DNA of 45,835 bases from a virus. The stretch is from positions 1 through 45,835 of the IMG/VR virus record IMGVR_UViG_3300037229_000053, one strand, 5' to 3'. Below the pieces are notes generated by a model, which was given only the letters and a program-made list of their open reading frames with translations, was not told the DNA's origin and did no database searches. The position numbers and the translations under genes were made by a program. Positions 30,729-38,985 of the stretch are shown here, piece by piece; within the stretch, counting starts at the first letter, position 1, and each line of letters opens with the position of its first letter.

Positions 30729-31093
30729 TAGCGGTAGTCTGCTTCCTGTTGTGCCCGGCCATCGTTCTGGCTGGCGCACTCGTCTCGTCGGCGCGCCGGG
30801 AATCGGTGTGGCGCGAGGCGTACGAACAGAAGACAAATGATCTTCTGGAAGCCACGGAAATGGTCCAGCTTGCGGACAAGGAAATCGCCTTGAGGGACGC
30901 CGATATTGCCACCCGTGAAGCCGAAATCCTGCGTCTGCGCAAAAATGCTTTGACGTCACCGGCAGAAAAGGTGGACAATTCCGTTGTCAAGGCAAAATCC
31001 ACGGCGGATGTGCGTCGCCTCACCGAAGCAGCTTTCGGGCTGGAACTGCGAGAAGCCCTGAATCACCAAGGAGAAGAAGCGCATGATAGCTAA
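30710..31093 (+). CDS. Membrane-anchored coiled-coil protein, 127 aa
   Basis: ATG at 30710 with AAAGGAGGG upstream, inside the terminase end. N-terminal membrane span or signal anchor (VAVVCFLLCPAIVLAGALVS), then a long charged helix (about 30-80, KTNDLLEATEMVQLADKEIA) and a polar tail. Could be a spanin-like or membrane-tether protein. The role is unknown. Confidence 0.65.
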   Translation: MGHPPIVAVVCFLLCPAIVLAGALVSSARRESVWREAYEQKTNDLLEATEMVQLADKEIALRDADIATREAEILRLRKNALTSPAEKVDNSVVKAKSTADVRRLTEAAFGLELREALNHQGEEAHDS

Positions 31094-31514
31094 CGATGGA
31101 ACGAAAGGCATTGGCGGGGTGGCAGTTTCCCGACCGGCCAGTATCCGGCCGCCGGGAAACCTCCTCAGCGTTCCGGCGCACGTCCCCGGACCTGCCGCGC
31201 AACCGCCAGCCCCGCCGCCGCCGACCGCAGCGCAGACCTTCGCGCAGTTACTGCAGGACGAATTGCTCCTGTCGCGCGATCCTCATGTCGCCTCGCGCTT
31301 CGTGGAGCTGCTGGATCAGCATTTCGACGTGAAGCTCGCCGCCCCCGCCGGAGAATGGACACCCGCGCTACCTCCGGGGCACGGGCCGAGTACGCTTCGT
31401 GGCGTGCGCGTCGCTGGAGGATGGAAACCCGATCCCCCGAGACGAGCCGAATCCAAGCCGACCTTACACACTGGCGCCGAAACCTGGACGCCCGCAGTAC
31501 CGAAAGTGCGTTAA
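31083..31514 (+). CDS. Pro-rich hypothetical protein, 143 aa
   Basis: Overlaps the previous gene by 11 bases. Pro/Ala-rich N-terminus (PGPAAQPPAPPPPTAAQTFA), a short helical middle (QLLQDELLLSRDPHVASRFV) and a repeated motif, GEWTPALP near 97 and ETWTPAVP at the end. Not recognised; the two WTPA repeats may be short binding peptides. Confidence 0.6.
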   Translation: MIANDGTKGIGGVAVSRPASIRPPGNLLSVPAHVPGPAAQPPAPPPPTAAQTFAQLLQDELLLSRDPHVASRFVELLDQHFDVKLAAPAGEWTPALPPGHGPSTLRGVRVAGGWKPDPPRRAESKPTLHTGAETWTPAVPKVR

Positions 31515-32042
31515 ATGGCGGAGAGGGAGATTGACCGGCATTTCGAGCGCAAAGTACTGCGACTGCTCCATGAAATTCTCTGCGAAATCAGAGGTGAGCA
31601 GCCGCCCGCAGTTTTCACGGTCCAAATCGCTTCAATACAGGAGAATGCTATGTCCACGACCCCAATCATCGTTCAGGGCACCCCAGCCAGCTTCCTTGCT
31701 TCGCTTCTGGAAAATGGCTCACCCTACGTTGCGCCGGCAGGTTCGACGTACGTCCCGTCCTACACCTGGAGCGCATCCGATCCGGGCTTGCTTCTGACGC
31801 CATCTTCCGACACCACCAGCGTCTCAATCACCGATCCCACCAGCGATACGGCAACCACCGCGACTCTGGGGGTTTCGACTGTCGCGCCAGACGGCAGCAC
31901 CGCTACCGGCACCCTGGTTGTGACTCTGCAGCCAGGAGTGGCAAATGTGTTCTCCGTCAACATCGCTCCGAGTGCTGCTCAGAGTCCCGCAGCCGGTGCC
32001 TCGTTCCGCACGACTCCGGCCTCGATGGCGAAATACAGGTAA
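31515..32042 (+). CDS. Ig-like decoration protein, 175 aa
   Basis: Directly follows the previous stop. A helical N-terminus (about 1-30, EIDRHFERKVLRLLHEILCE) leads to a beta-rich Ig-like module (about 50-150: YTWSASDPGLLLTP, DTTSVSITDPTS, GTLVVTLQPG). Single Ig-like modules of this size are usual in phage head or tail decoration. The N-terminal helix may be a separate ORF, with a second Met at 46 (AMSTTPIIVQG) preceded by AGGAGAATG. Confidence 0.65.
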   Translation: MAEREIDRHFERKVLRLLHEILCEIRGEQPPAVFTVQIASIQENAMSTTPIIVQGTPASFLASLLENGSPYVAPAGSTYVPSYTWSASDPGLLLTPSSDTTSVSITDPTSDTATTATLGVSTVAPDGSTATGTLVVTLQPGVANVFSVNIAPSAAQSPAAGASFRTTPASMAKYR

Positions 32043-32057
32043 ACTATCGCTTGCAGC

Positions 32058-32082
32058 CGGGGCGGCGCGACGCCGCTCCGGG
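32058..32082 (+). other. Intergenic hairpin
   Basis: CCGGGGCGGC (32058-32067) and GCCGCTCCGG (32073-32082) form a 10-base stem with one G-U pair around GCGAC. It has no T tract, so it is more likely an RNA processing or stability element than a terminator. Lies in the 61-base gap before the His-rich gene. Confidence 0.55.
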
Positions 32083-32103
32083 GTGAGGTAAGGAAAGGCG
32101 ATC

Positions 32104-32559
32104 ATGGCACGCGATGGTTTCGACGGCCTCGGCAAGATGCGCAAGGGCGAAAAGCCCGCGTACACGCCCAAGCCGATGGGCGAGAAGAAGCCGGCCATGG
32201 CAGGCGGCGGCGAAGGCGGGGGCGAGAAGCAGCACACCGTCACCGAACATGCCGATGGGCACTTCACCAGCCAGATGCACGGCGGAGAGCCGATGGAGCA
32301 CCCCAACCACCTTCACCTGATGGCGCACATGGGCCACCACATCACCGGCGGCGATAAGCATCACGTTGTCCACCACGACGGCATGGAAGCGCACTCGCAT
32401 TCAGTCGATGAGTCCGGCGAGCACATGGACCATGAAGGCAACTCCGCCGACGACGCGAAGATGGCGCTGGACAAGTTCCTCGGCGAAGAGGCACAGGAGC
32501 CCGCGCACCAGGATGGCGGAGGGCAGGACAATTCAGAGCCGGAATACGGCGGACTGTAA
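32104..32559 (+). CDS. His-rich protein, 151 aa
   Basis: AAGGAAAGG upstream. A basic Gly/Pro/Lys N-terminus, then a central stretch from about 43 to 120 with more than 20 His (HPNHLHLMAHMGHHITGG, HHVVHHDGMEAHSHSVD) mixed with Met, Asp and Glu, and an acidic tail. Such density suggests metal binding or a pH-sensitive scaffold. No family recognised. Position between terminase and portal hints at a virion-assembly role. Confidence 0.65.
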   Translation: MARDGFDGLGKMRKGEKPAYTPKPMGEKKPAMAGGGEGGGEKQHTVTEHADGHFTSQMHGGEPMEHPNHLHLMAHMGHHITGGDKHHVVHHDGMEAHSHSVDESGEHMDHEGNSADDAKMALDKFLGEEAQEPAHQDGGGQDNSEPEYGGL

Positions 32560-32567
32560 GGAGCGAC

Positions 32568-34211
32568 ATGAAGAAAGCACTTTTGCTCATCGGCGCGCTG
32601 GTTCTGGGGCTCTCAGCTCCGGCGCAGGTTGTTTCGACGTTTTCCGGCCAGGCCAACGCGCTCAATTTCAATTACGGTGGAACGGGTTCTAACGGCGCCG
32701 CGCTGCAAGTAGGCGGAGGCGGCGGCGCGGCTGGAACGTCTTATTCGATCACGCTCAATTACGGCTTCACCAGCACCGGGCCGAGCGGCATAAAATTCAA
32801 TCCGTTCGGCAACAGCGCAGCGCTGCCGACGATTGCCATCGGCTCGGGCGCGAGCTATGAAGTGGCGACCCTGACTTCCGTATCGTGCTCGACGCCAACC
32901 ATCTATCAAAGCTGCCAGTTGACGGCTTCGTTCACCAACGCGCACGGCGCGGGCGATGTGGTACGTTCCGGCGACGCCGGCCTTCAGGAAGCGCTCAATT
33001 ATGAGAGCGGTAAAGGCGGTGGGGTTGTACTCGTCGACAGCGGCTGGCAACGCGCCGGTGGCACAAACGCGATGATTGCCGCCGCTGTTGTGGTGCCGCA
33101 GACCTATGTCGAAGACACTCGCGGCCAGGGACAGCCTTACTGGACTCCTCAAGCGGCCAGCGTAACGCTGTTGAGCGCGCCGGCGGCGCTGGTAGCGGCG
33201 AATATCACCCAACCGGCTTCTTGTCCTACGGGCGCAACCTGCGGCTGGACGGCCGCAGAGCCTTATTTCACCATCGCCTATGTGGATATTCTGGGCAACC
33301 TGACGGTGGTGCCGACACCTTACCAGGTGCTCGCCAACCTGACCGCTTCCGTTCCGGTCACCATCGCGTCGCCCGCGGCCGCGACTGGCGCGGTGGGCTG
33401 GGTCGCGTTCTCTGGCGCCAGCGCGACCGCTCTGGACCTTTTGCCCGTCACCACGGCGACTGGACTGCCGATATCGAGCACGGCGGCCGGCGCTGGTGCT
33501 GGTTGCACGCTGACCACCGCGGAGACGATTTTCCCAGCCTGCGCCATCGGGTCCAGTGCAACTTTCAACGCCATCTATGTCAACACGAATATGCTGGCTC
33601 CGCTGAGCACCATTGGCGCGGGGACGAATGAGCCGCTGTTCCAGGCGCATGCCACCTTTGCTTATCAGCCGAGCGCGTTGCCATGGCACGGATTCCAGAC
33701 GGATTTCACCGCTTTCCCGGCCAACGCAACGACCCAGGCGGAAGGCGTTGCCACCATCGGAACGATGAATCTGCCGATCGGCTACCTGAATACTATCGGG
33801 CGCACGATCCGCGTGAGCGGCAAATTCACGTCGACAGTAACCACGGCTTCCACCGAATCGGTCGCTTTATCCCTGGGTGGGATTCTCGGCTACAGCAGCA
33901 ATGCTCCAAAGGCTCTTTGCACGATCACCAGCATTGCTACGCCGACTGGAACCACGGCTACCGGGACGTTTTCCTGTACTCTGACCACCAATGCGGTGGG
34001 AACCACGGCGGTGGGCTCAGTCATGCCTGACGGGTTCGGGGTGCTGAACGTGGCGGCTCTGGCAGGAACGGTCCAGGCGGATACGGCAACGGCGGCAGTG
34101 ACCTCCGTGGGGCTGTTCTCCGGCAACCAGATCTTCGTCGGGCTGACCAACACGGCAACGGCATCGAGCACGGCAACGCTGCTCGATCTGCATATCGAGA
34201 CGCTGCAGTAA
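32568..34211 (+). CDS. Beta-rich virion/fibre protein with signal peptide, 547 aa
   Basis: ATG with GGAGCGAC upstream. Clean signal peptide (MKKALLLIGALVLGLSAPAQ) followed by Gly/Ala/Thr/Ser-rich beta repeats throughout and a few Cys in loose pairs (SCSTPTIYQSCQ; CPTGATCGW). No catalytic motif recognised. Located between packaging and portal genes, where a capsid fibre could be encoded. Like the fibres near 7-17 kb, it carries a secretion signal, which is not expected for a cytoplasmically assembled virion. Confidence 0.7.
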   Translation: MKKALLLIGALVLGLSAPAQVVSTFSGQANALNFNYGGTGSNGAALQVGGGGGAAGTSYSITLNYGFTSTGPSGIKFNPFGNSAALPTIAIGSGASYEVATLTSVSCSTPTIYQSCQLTASFTNAHGAGDVVRSGDAGLQEALNYESGKGGGVVLVDSGWQRAGGTNAMIAAAVVVPQTYVEDTRGQGQPYWTPQAASVTLLSAPAALVAANITQPASCPTGATCGWTAAEPYFTIAYVDILGNLTVVPTPYQVLANLTASVPVTIASPAAATGAVGWVAFSGASATALDLLPVTTATGLPISSTAAGAGAGCTLTTAETIFPACAIGSSATFNAIYVNTNMLAPLSTIGAGTNEPLFQAHATFAYQPSALPWHGFQTDFTAFPANATTQAEGVATIGTMNLPIGYLNTIGRTIRVSGKFTSTVTTASTESVALSLGGILGYSSNAPKALCTITSIATPTGTTATGTFSCTLTTNAVGTTAVGSVMPDGFGVLNVAALAGTVQADTATAAVTSVGLFSGNQIFVGLTNTATASSTATLLDLHIETLQ

Positions 34212-34394
34212 ATGCCGTACGATCAGGTTCTCCCAAAGTTCCGCTCGGGGAAACTCTACTCGGGCGGAACTGGGAAGAAGGTCACCAACCCGAAGCAGGC
34301 TGTGGCGATCATGTACTCGGAACAGGGCGAGGCGAAGAAGAAGCCGGAGTACCGGGCGAAAGGCAAGCTCTATGGCAAAGCTGTACGCGGCTGA
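34212..34394 (+). CDS. DUF6496-like small phage protein, 60 aa
   Basis: Starts at the base after the preceding stop. The pattern FRSGKLYSGGTGKKVTNPKQ, AVAIMYSE is very like the short KVTNPKQAVAIA proteins seen in many phage head regions, some called DUF6496. Basic and possibly DNA-binding. It overlaps the next gene by 23 bases in another frame. Confidence 0.7.
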   Translation: MPYDQVLPKFRSGKLYSGGTGKKVTNPKQAVAIMYSEQGEAKKKPEYRAKGKLYGKAVRG

Positions 34395-34578
34395 CCGGAA
34401 GCGGATGCCGAAAAGCTCCTTCGCTGGGCCGGGACGTTCCTTCCCAATCAGCGATCCCACACACGCGCGTCTCGCCATCTCCGGGGCCACGAGAAGCGAG
34501 CATGCAGGCAACATCTCGGCATCTGAGGCCGACAGGATCAAGGCGAAGGCGCGGGGCAAGCTGTGGAAAGGCAAGTGA
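34372..34578 (+). CDS. Small basic phage protein, 68 aa
   Basis: The pattern RKRMPKSSFAGPGRSFPISD followed by ASEADRIKAKARGKLWKGK is typical of short proteins found beside KVTNPKQ proteins in phage head clusters; their function is unknown. Overlaps both neighbours. Lys/Arg-rich C-terminus. Confidence 0.7.
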   Translation: MAKLYAADRKRMPKSSFAGPGRSFPISDPTHARLAISGATRSEHAGNISASEADRIKAKARGKLWKGK

Positions 34579-34715
34579 AGTGCCGCATCTACAAGGTTTA
34601 CGAGACGTGGTATCTCTTTGTTCCACGCAAGAATCCTGAGAAATGGGCTATCGGCAGAGTGTTTGAGTGCCATTCCTTTCAAGCTGCCATCACAATGCTG
34701 GAGATCATCCGGTGA
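34575..34715 (+). CDS. Hypothetical protein, 46 aa
   Basis: GTG overlaps the preceding stop and the TGA overlaps the next GTG. Strand-rich (VKCRIYKVYETWYLFVPRKN) with a helical end (QAAITMLEII). AT-richer than the flanks. Coupling on both sides supports coding. Function unknown. Confidence 0.55.
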   Translation: MKCRIYKVYETWYLFVPRKNPEKWAIGRVFECHSFQAAITMLEIIR

Positions 34716-34948
34716 CCGGCGAAGAGAAGCTGGCCTTTGTCCAGAAGCAGTTTGATGAGATATGGGCTTCCGGCGAGCCGCGAGTGATCGAATGCCCCTA
34801 CTGCCTGAAGTTCGTTCAGCCCGGAGAGATCGTGTGCTGTGAGACGATGGCTCGTGCCGCAGCGGCGCTGATCGAGCGCGCAAAGCTGGTAGAGACAGGC
34901 CTGAACCTGTTCCAGAGCCGTGAATTTCGGCGGAGGCTGATGAACTGA
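34712..34948 (+). CDS. Small protein with zinc knuckle, 78 aa
   Basis: GTG start overlaps the preceding stop. Helical N-terminus (EEKLAFVQKQFDEIWASGEP), then IECPYCLKFVQPGEIVCCET, a CxxC...CC zinc motif, and a C-terminal helix. Coupled directly to the portal gene (its TGA overlaps the portal ATG). Possibly a head-assembly factor. Confidence 0.65.
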   Translation: MTGEEKLAFVQKQFDEIWASGEPRVIECPYCLKFVQPGEIVCCETMARAAAALIERAKLVETGLNLFQSREFRRRLMN

Positions 34949-37458
34949 TGGCCACCGCTCCCTTTCTTAGTGAGGACGAGCAGGAGACTGGCGACGAGGA
35001 ATCGCCGGATGGCGTGTCCCAGCGCGACGATCCGCCCACTTACGGAGAAAAGAACCGCGATCTGCCAAAAGACCTGAAGGACAAGCTCGAAGCCCTGGTT
35101 AAGAAGCTGCAGGATCAGGAGATGTACGACCGGCGCGTGGAAGTGCTGCTGGACCGCATCCTGCGCTTCTACTACGACGGGATTCAGCACGTTTACCCCA
35201 ACTGGGCGACCGGCGTGTATCAGGTGGGGCAATCGGGCGGCTTCGTCGATATCGGCAACGGCCAGAATGTGCAGTGCCCCATGTTTATGGGCGCGTACAA
35301 CATCTTCCGGCGCGACTGGCGCTCGATGGATGCGGTTCTCACGCAGAACCCTCCCGGCATCGGGTTTGCTCCCGACGATCAAAGCTCGGAGTCGATTGAG
35401 GCGGCGGAAACCGCAGAGGGTTTCTGGAAACTGTTCGACCAGGCGGAAAAAGGTGGCCAGGTCAAGCGCATCCAGAAGCGCATCTCGTATCTGTTCGGCA
35501 TGAGCGGACGGGTGGTTACCTGGACGCGGACAGTGAAGAGCCGGTCACGATTCGGTGTCAACGACGAAGGAGAGGCGCGGTCAATGGAAACCGCCGACGT
35601 CTACGGAACGATGGAGTCGAAGCTGCCCATCGTCTGCCCATCGTCCAAAGAGGCCGTTTACTTCTTTCTGTTCAACGACAAAAACGCGCTCCAGCTCAAG
35701 GGCGAGAATGAATGGATTCGGGATAAGATCACGCCCGGAGAGCCGTCGATTGGGGAGTCGGACTGGAACCGTTTCGCGCGTATCGGCGTGAAGCAGGCGA
35801 AGAAGGGTTTCTTCCTCACCGGGCTGGCGCTGAATTACCTGACGACGGAACTGAACGGGTTTCTGCGCCCGGAAGTCTTTCAGGACAAGCTATTCGACGA
35901 TCCGTACGCTGGTGGGGACGACGGAACCCTCGTCGCCACCCGGGGCGAGAACGAGGCTGGCAAGCCCTTCACCTACCGAGACGCCTTCCTTCAGCTCTAT
36001 CCCGATGGTTGCCATGTGAAGTGGGTGGGAAAGACGTACGCGGAGAGCTGGAACGAGTGCCCCGACGATGCGATTGACGTGGCATTCCCGATGGAGCGGG
36101 ACGGGATGACCGGCGGCGCGCTGATGGAGCCGGACAAGGTGATTCAGGACGCATTCAACGACTACATGAATGCCAAGCGCGAGAACTACGAGACGGGGTG
36201 GAGCGTTACCTACTTCCGCGGCTCGGACGAAGACTATCAGGCCATCTCGAACCAGCGCAGCCGGCCGAACGACTACATTCTCCTGAAGGAAGGACCGCCG
36301 GATCAGGAAATCGGGAAACAGGTCATCTACCGGGAAGCGCCGACAGCGCCTCCCGAAGGGTTCGACGAGGCGATTCAGGAACTCAACAGCATGTCCCACG
36401 ACATCACCGGAGCCCTGCCGGCGCTGCAGGGGGATTCCAAGGCGAGCCAGACCGCTTCCGGGCAGGCGATGGACCGTTCGCAGGCCATGGGGATGCTGGG
36501 ACCGGCATGGGCATCGCTCCAGATCATGTTCTCGGGTATCGCGGAGAAGGCCGCGCGGCTGGCGTCGAAGAATCCGGACCACGGGACGGAAATTGCTGTG
36601 GTCGGCTCCGATGGAGCCAAGGTGACGGTGAAGCTGGAGCGCCTGCGGAAAGGCAAGTTCCATTCGCATGTATCGGATTCGAGCTTCCCGGAGACAACGG
36701 CGGCGAAGCGGGCGAATCTGGCTGATTTGCTGAAGATGGCGGCTGGCTCACCGGTGGGGCAGGCAATCTTTGAATCTCCCGATAACTGGGAAGAGTTCAT
36801 CGAACTCAATGGCAATCCGGACCTCGTGCTGATCCCGGCGATCGCCTACAAAAAACAGACCAGGGAGCTGGAGGAGCTGCTGCAGTCGGCGCCGATCATT
36901 CCCACGCCGGCAGACATTGCCGCGGCCGCGACGGCGCACGCGCAGCAGCAGATACAGGCAGAGCAGAACGCTGCCGCGCAGGGCCTCCCGGCTCCGGTAC
37001 CTGCGCCGTTCCAGCCGCCTCAACCACAACCGTCGCTGATGCCCGAAGCGGACGATTACCACCAGTGGGAGTCGGCAAAATGCCAGGAGTATCTGTCGAG
37101 CGAGGACTGCTGGTTGCGGATGAACGTGGCGCAGCTCGACGGCGCTGGGCCCACGAATCCAGAGGAGGGGGCCGCAGCGCGGACCGAAGCGCTTCAAAAG
37201 GCGACGCTGGGGATCCAGAACGTGCGGCTGCACAAGGCGGTGCACGATCAGTTCATGGCGCAGCAGGCCGCGGCGAAGGCGCAGATGGCGCAAGCGATGA
37301 AGCCCCCCAGCGAGTCGATCAACTTCAAGGATGAGAGCCCCGCCGACAAGGCTCAGATGAATGCGCAGGCGGGGATCAAGGAAGCCGCGCCCGAGGCGCA
37401 GGGCGCGGTCCAGAAGAACGCGGCAAGTCCGGGGACGAGAGGAACGGCGACAGTTTAG
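34948..37458 (+). CDS. Portal protein, 836 aa
   Basis: Acidic N-terminus, then a large alpha/beta protein with YYDGIQHVYPNWATGVYQVG and long helices typical of podovirus portals (P22/N4-like size). The region IQELNSMSHDITGALPALQG then SGQAMDRSQAMGMLGPAW resembles the tunnel and stem helix area. The C-terminal 200 residues are Gln/Ala-rich helices (barrel) and a polar tail. Sits before scaffold and capsid genes, in the usual order. I assign it from layout and size; no single catalytic motif exists for portals. Confidence 0.82.
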   Translation: MATAPFLSEDEQETGDEESPDGVSQRDDPPTYGEKNRDLPKDLKDKLEALVKKLQDQEMYDRRVEVLLDRILRFYYDGIQHVYPNWATGVYQVGQSGGFVDIGNGQNVQCPMFMGAYNIFRRDWRSMDAVLTQNPPGIGFAPDDQSSESIEAAETAEGFWKLFDQAEKGGQVKRIQKRISYLFGMSGRVVTWTRTVKSRSRFGVNDEGEARSMETADVYGTMESKLPIVCPSSKEAVYFFLFNDKNALQLKGENEWIRDKITPGEPSIGESDWNRFARIGVKQAKKGFFLTGLALNYLTTELNGFLRPEVFQDKLFDDPYAGGDDGTLVATRGENEAGKPFTYRDAFLQLYPDGCHVKWVGKTYAESWNECPDDAIDVAFPMERDGMTGGALMEPDKVIQDAFNDYMNAKRENYETGWSVTYFRGSDEDYQAISNQRSRPNDYILLKEGPPDQEIGKQVIYREAPTAPPEGFDEAIQELNSMSHDITGALPALQGDSKASQTASGQAMDRSQAMGMLGPAWASLQIMFSGIAEKAARLASKNPDHGTEIAVVGSDGAKVTVKLERLRKGKFHSHVSDSSFPETTAAKRANLADLLKMAAGSPVGQAIFESPDNWEEFIELNGNPDLVLIPAIAYKKQTRELEELLQSAPIIPTPADIAAAATAHAQQQIQAEQNAAAQGLPAPVPAPFQPPQPQPSLMPEADDYHQWESAKCQEYLSSEDCWLRMNVAQLDGAGPTNPEEGAAARTEALQKATLGIQNVRLHKAVHDQFMAQQAAAKAQMAQAMKPPSESINFKDESPADKAQMNAQAGIKEAAPEAQGAVQKNAASPGTRGTATV

Positions 37459-37468
37459 GAGATAAACG

Positions 37469-38782
37469 ATGGCAGATGAATTGGAACTGAGCGGAACTGA
37501 GACGGAACTGGATCTCGGCGAGACCACTGAAGCGGAGGTCGAAGCGGGTGATGCGGGTGATGCGGGTCAAGCCGCACCTGCGGGTGATGCGGGTGATGCG
37601 GGTCAAGCCGCACGCTCGACCGGCGACGACTGGAAGACGCTCAAAGAGGTGCTGAAGGACCACCCGGATCTCCACAAGCGGGTGAAAGGCGCTCTTCATG
37701 CCGCCGCGAACCTTGAAAAGCGCTTCCCGGACGGTGTTGCGGCGGTCGAGAATCGGCTGAAACTGCTCTCGCAGCTGGACGACAATCCCGATGACCCGGA
37801 TTATGTGGCAGGATCCACGCCGATTGAGGACGTGATCTCGAACACGATTGCCGAGCGAGGCTTCTGGCGGTCATTCGACACCGCTTTCCAGGCTGGCGAC
37901 CCGGCGATCGTGAATCAGATGGTCGAAGCGAACGGGGAAGCCTTCCAAAAGCTGATCCCGCTGGCTATGGACCGCTTCTCGGAGATGAATCCGGACGGGT
38001 TTTCCTCCTACGTGTGCCGCTCGGTCGCTCCGTTCCTCGAAGCGCAGCAGATTCCCCTCCACCTGGCGCTGCTGGCGCGCGTTTTGCCCGAAAAGTCCGA
38101 CGATCCCGGCCTCCAGACGGTGATTGAGGCGGTGAAGGCTATCCGGGGGACCGTCGAGCAGATTCAAAGCACCGCTAAGAAGCCGATTGAGCCGGCGAAA
38201 GGCTCAGCCGCGGCGAAAACCGAGGAAAGTGGGCAGCAATCGCTCGAAAGCCGGGAACTGGCCGTGACGCACGACGAATGGCTTCGCGAAGTGCGCCCGC
38301 GCAGTGAAAAAGCGATGGTCGACGAGGTTCAGCGTGCCTATCCGGGCAAGCGGTTCACTCCGCAGGAGGTCTCCCTGATTCGGAAGGCTCTGACGGAAGA
38401 AGTGAACGCCCGCACGCGCATCAACAGCGGTTACCAGACCAGGATTCGCGGCTTCCTGAAGGCAAAGAACCGTGCGGCGTACCTGATGACCGCTGAGGGC
38501 GAGCACAAGAAGATCATCCGGGATGCGGTGAAGCGGGCGGTAGATCCGGTGCTGGCGAAGCGTGTCAAGGGCAAAACTAACGCACAACAGCAGCCGGGGA
38601 ACCAGCAGAGGCAACAGGAAGCGGCCCAAACAGCCACGAACGGGAATTTCCGGCGGATTGCGAAGTCGCCCTCGCAGCTTGGGCTTGCGGTGGACTGGAG
38701 CCGCACGGATAACGAGATGTACGCGAAGGAAACGGCGTACATCAAGGGCGAGAAACAGGCGGTGAAGTGGGGAAAGGCTTGA
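37469..38782 (+). CDS. Scaffold-like protein, 437 aa
   Basis: AGGAGATAAACG upstream. Very acidic N-terminus (ELSGTETELDLGETTEAEVE) with a 12-residue tandem repeat, helical centre and a basic C-terminus ending EKQAVKWGKA. Highly charged and Gln-rich, with no Cys-rich or enzymatic motif except a single VCRSVAPF. Between portal and major capsid genes, where scaffolds are normally encoded. Role is inferred from order and composition. Confidence 0.75.
   Translation: MADELELSGTETELDLGETTEAEVEAGDAGDAGQAAPAGDAGDAGQAARSTGDDWKTLKEVLKDHPDLHKRVKGALHAAANLEKRFPDGVAAVENRLKLLSQLDDNPDDPDYVAGSTPIEDVISNTIAERGFWRSFDTAFQAGDPAIVNQMVEANGEAFQKLIPLAMDRFSEMNPDGFSSYVCRSVAPFLEAQQIPLHLALLARVLPEKSDDPGLQTVIEAVKAIRGTVEQIQSTAKKPIEPAKGSAAAKTEESGQQSLESRELAVTHDEWLREVRPRSEKAMVDEVQRAYPGKRFTPQEVSLIRKALTEEVNARTRINSGYQTRIRGFLKAKNRAAYLMTAEGEHKKIIRDAVKRAVDPVLAKRVKGKTNAQQQPGNQQRQQEAAQTATNGNFRRIAKSPSQLGLAVDWSRTDNEMYAKETAYIKGEKQAVKWGKA
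37544..37613 (+). repeat. In-frame tandem repeat (36-base period)
   Basis: Two 34-base copies (37544-37577 and 37580-37613) with a 36-base period, coding GDAGDAGQAAPA and GDAGDAGQAARS. Each copy itself contains GCGGGTGAT repeats. Probably a slippage-prone, variable-length acidic linker in the scaffold. Confidence 0.9.
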
Positions 38783-38789
38783 CAGAGGG

Positions 38790-38798
38790 TGATATAGT
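38790..38798 (+). promoter_or_regulatory. Extended -10 promoter upstream of the capsid gene
   Basis: TG-A-TATAGT, the best -10 in the structural region, just after the scaffold stop, giving a leader of about 180 bases. The bases CTTGACAGAGG (38778-38788) repeat 11 bases of the early promoter at 18166-18176, but are too close to act as -35 for this -10. Confidence 0.55.
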
Positions 38799-38824
38799 GT
38801 TTTCAGCCAAATCCATTACGCTTC

Positions 38825-38940
38825 CCGGTTCCGTCTAGAACCGGCCTCGCCATCAGGCGTCGAATAAATCAGGATGTGGCTGATGCAACGCATACGCGAA
38901 CGGCTCGCAACCAACCCGGTGCGGGATGCTCACAGAGCAT
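38825..38940 (+). other. Capsid-gene leader with two hairpins
   Basis: The 203-base gap 38783-38985 holds no ORF that looks real. It contains CCGGTTC (38825-38831) with GAACCGG (38838-38844), a perfect 7-base stem, and ATGCTC (38926-38931) with GAGCAT (38935-38940) around ACA. Neither has a T tract. They may stabilise the abundant capsid message. Confidence 0.55.
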
Positions 38941-38985
38941 TGAAACGGGACGCTGTAGCGATCAACTCACTACGAGAGGATTGTT

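Noticed and set aside
38779-38798. TTGACA and TATAGT as a paired promoter.
   Set aside because: Only 8 bases apart; the -10 is better explained as an extended -10.
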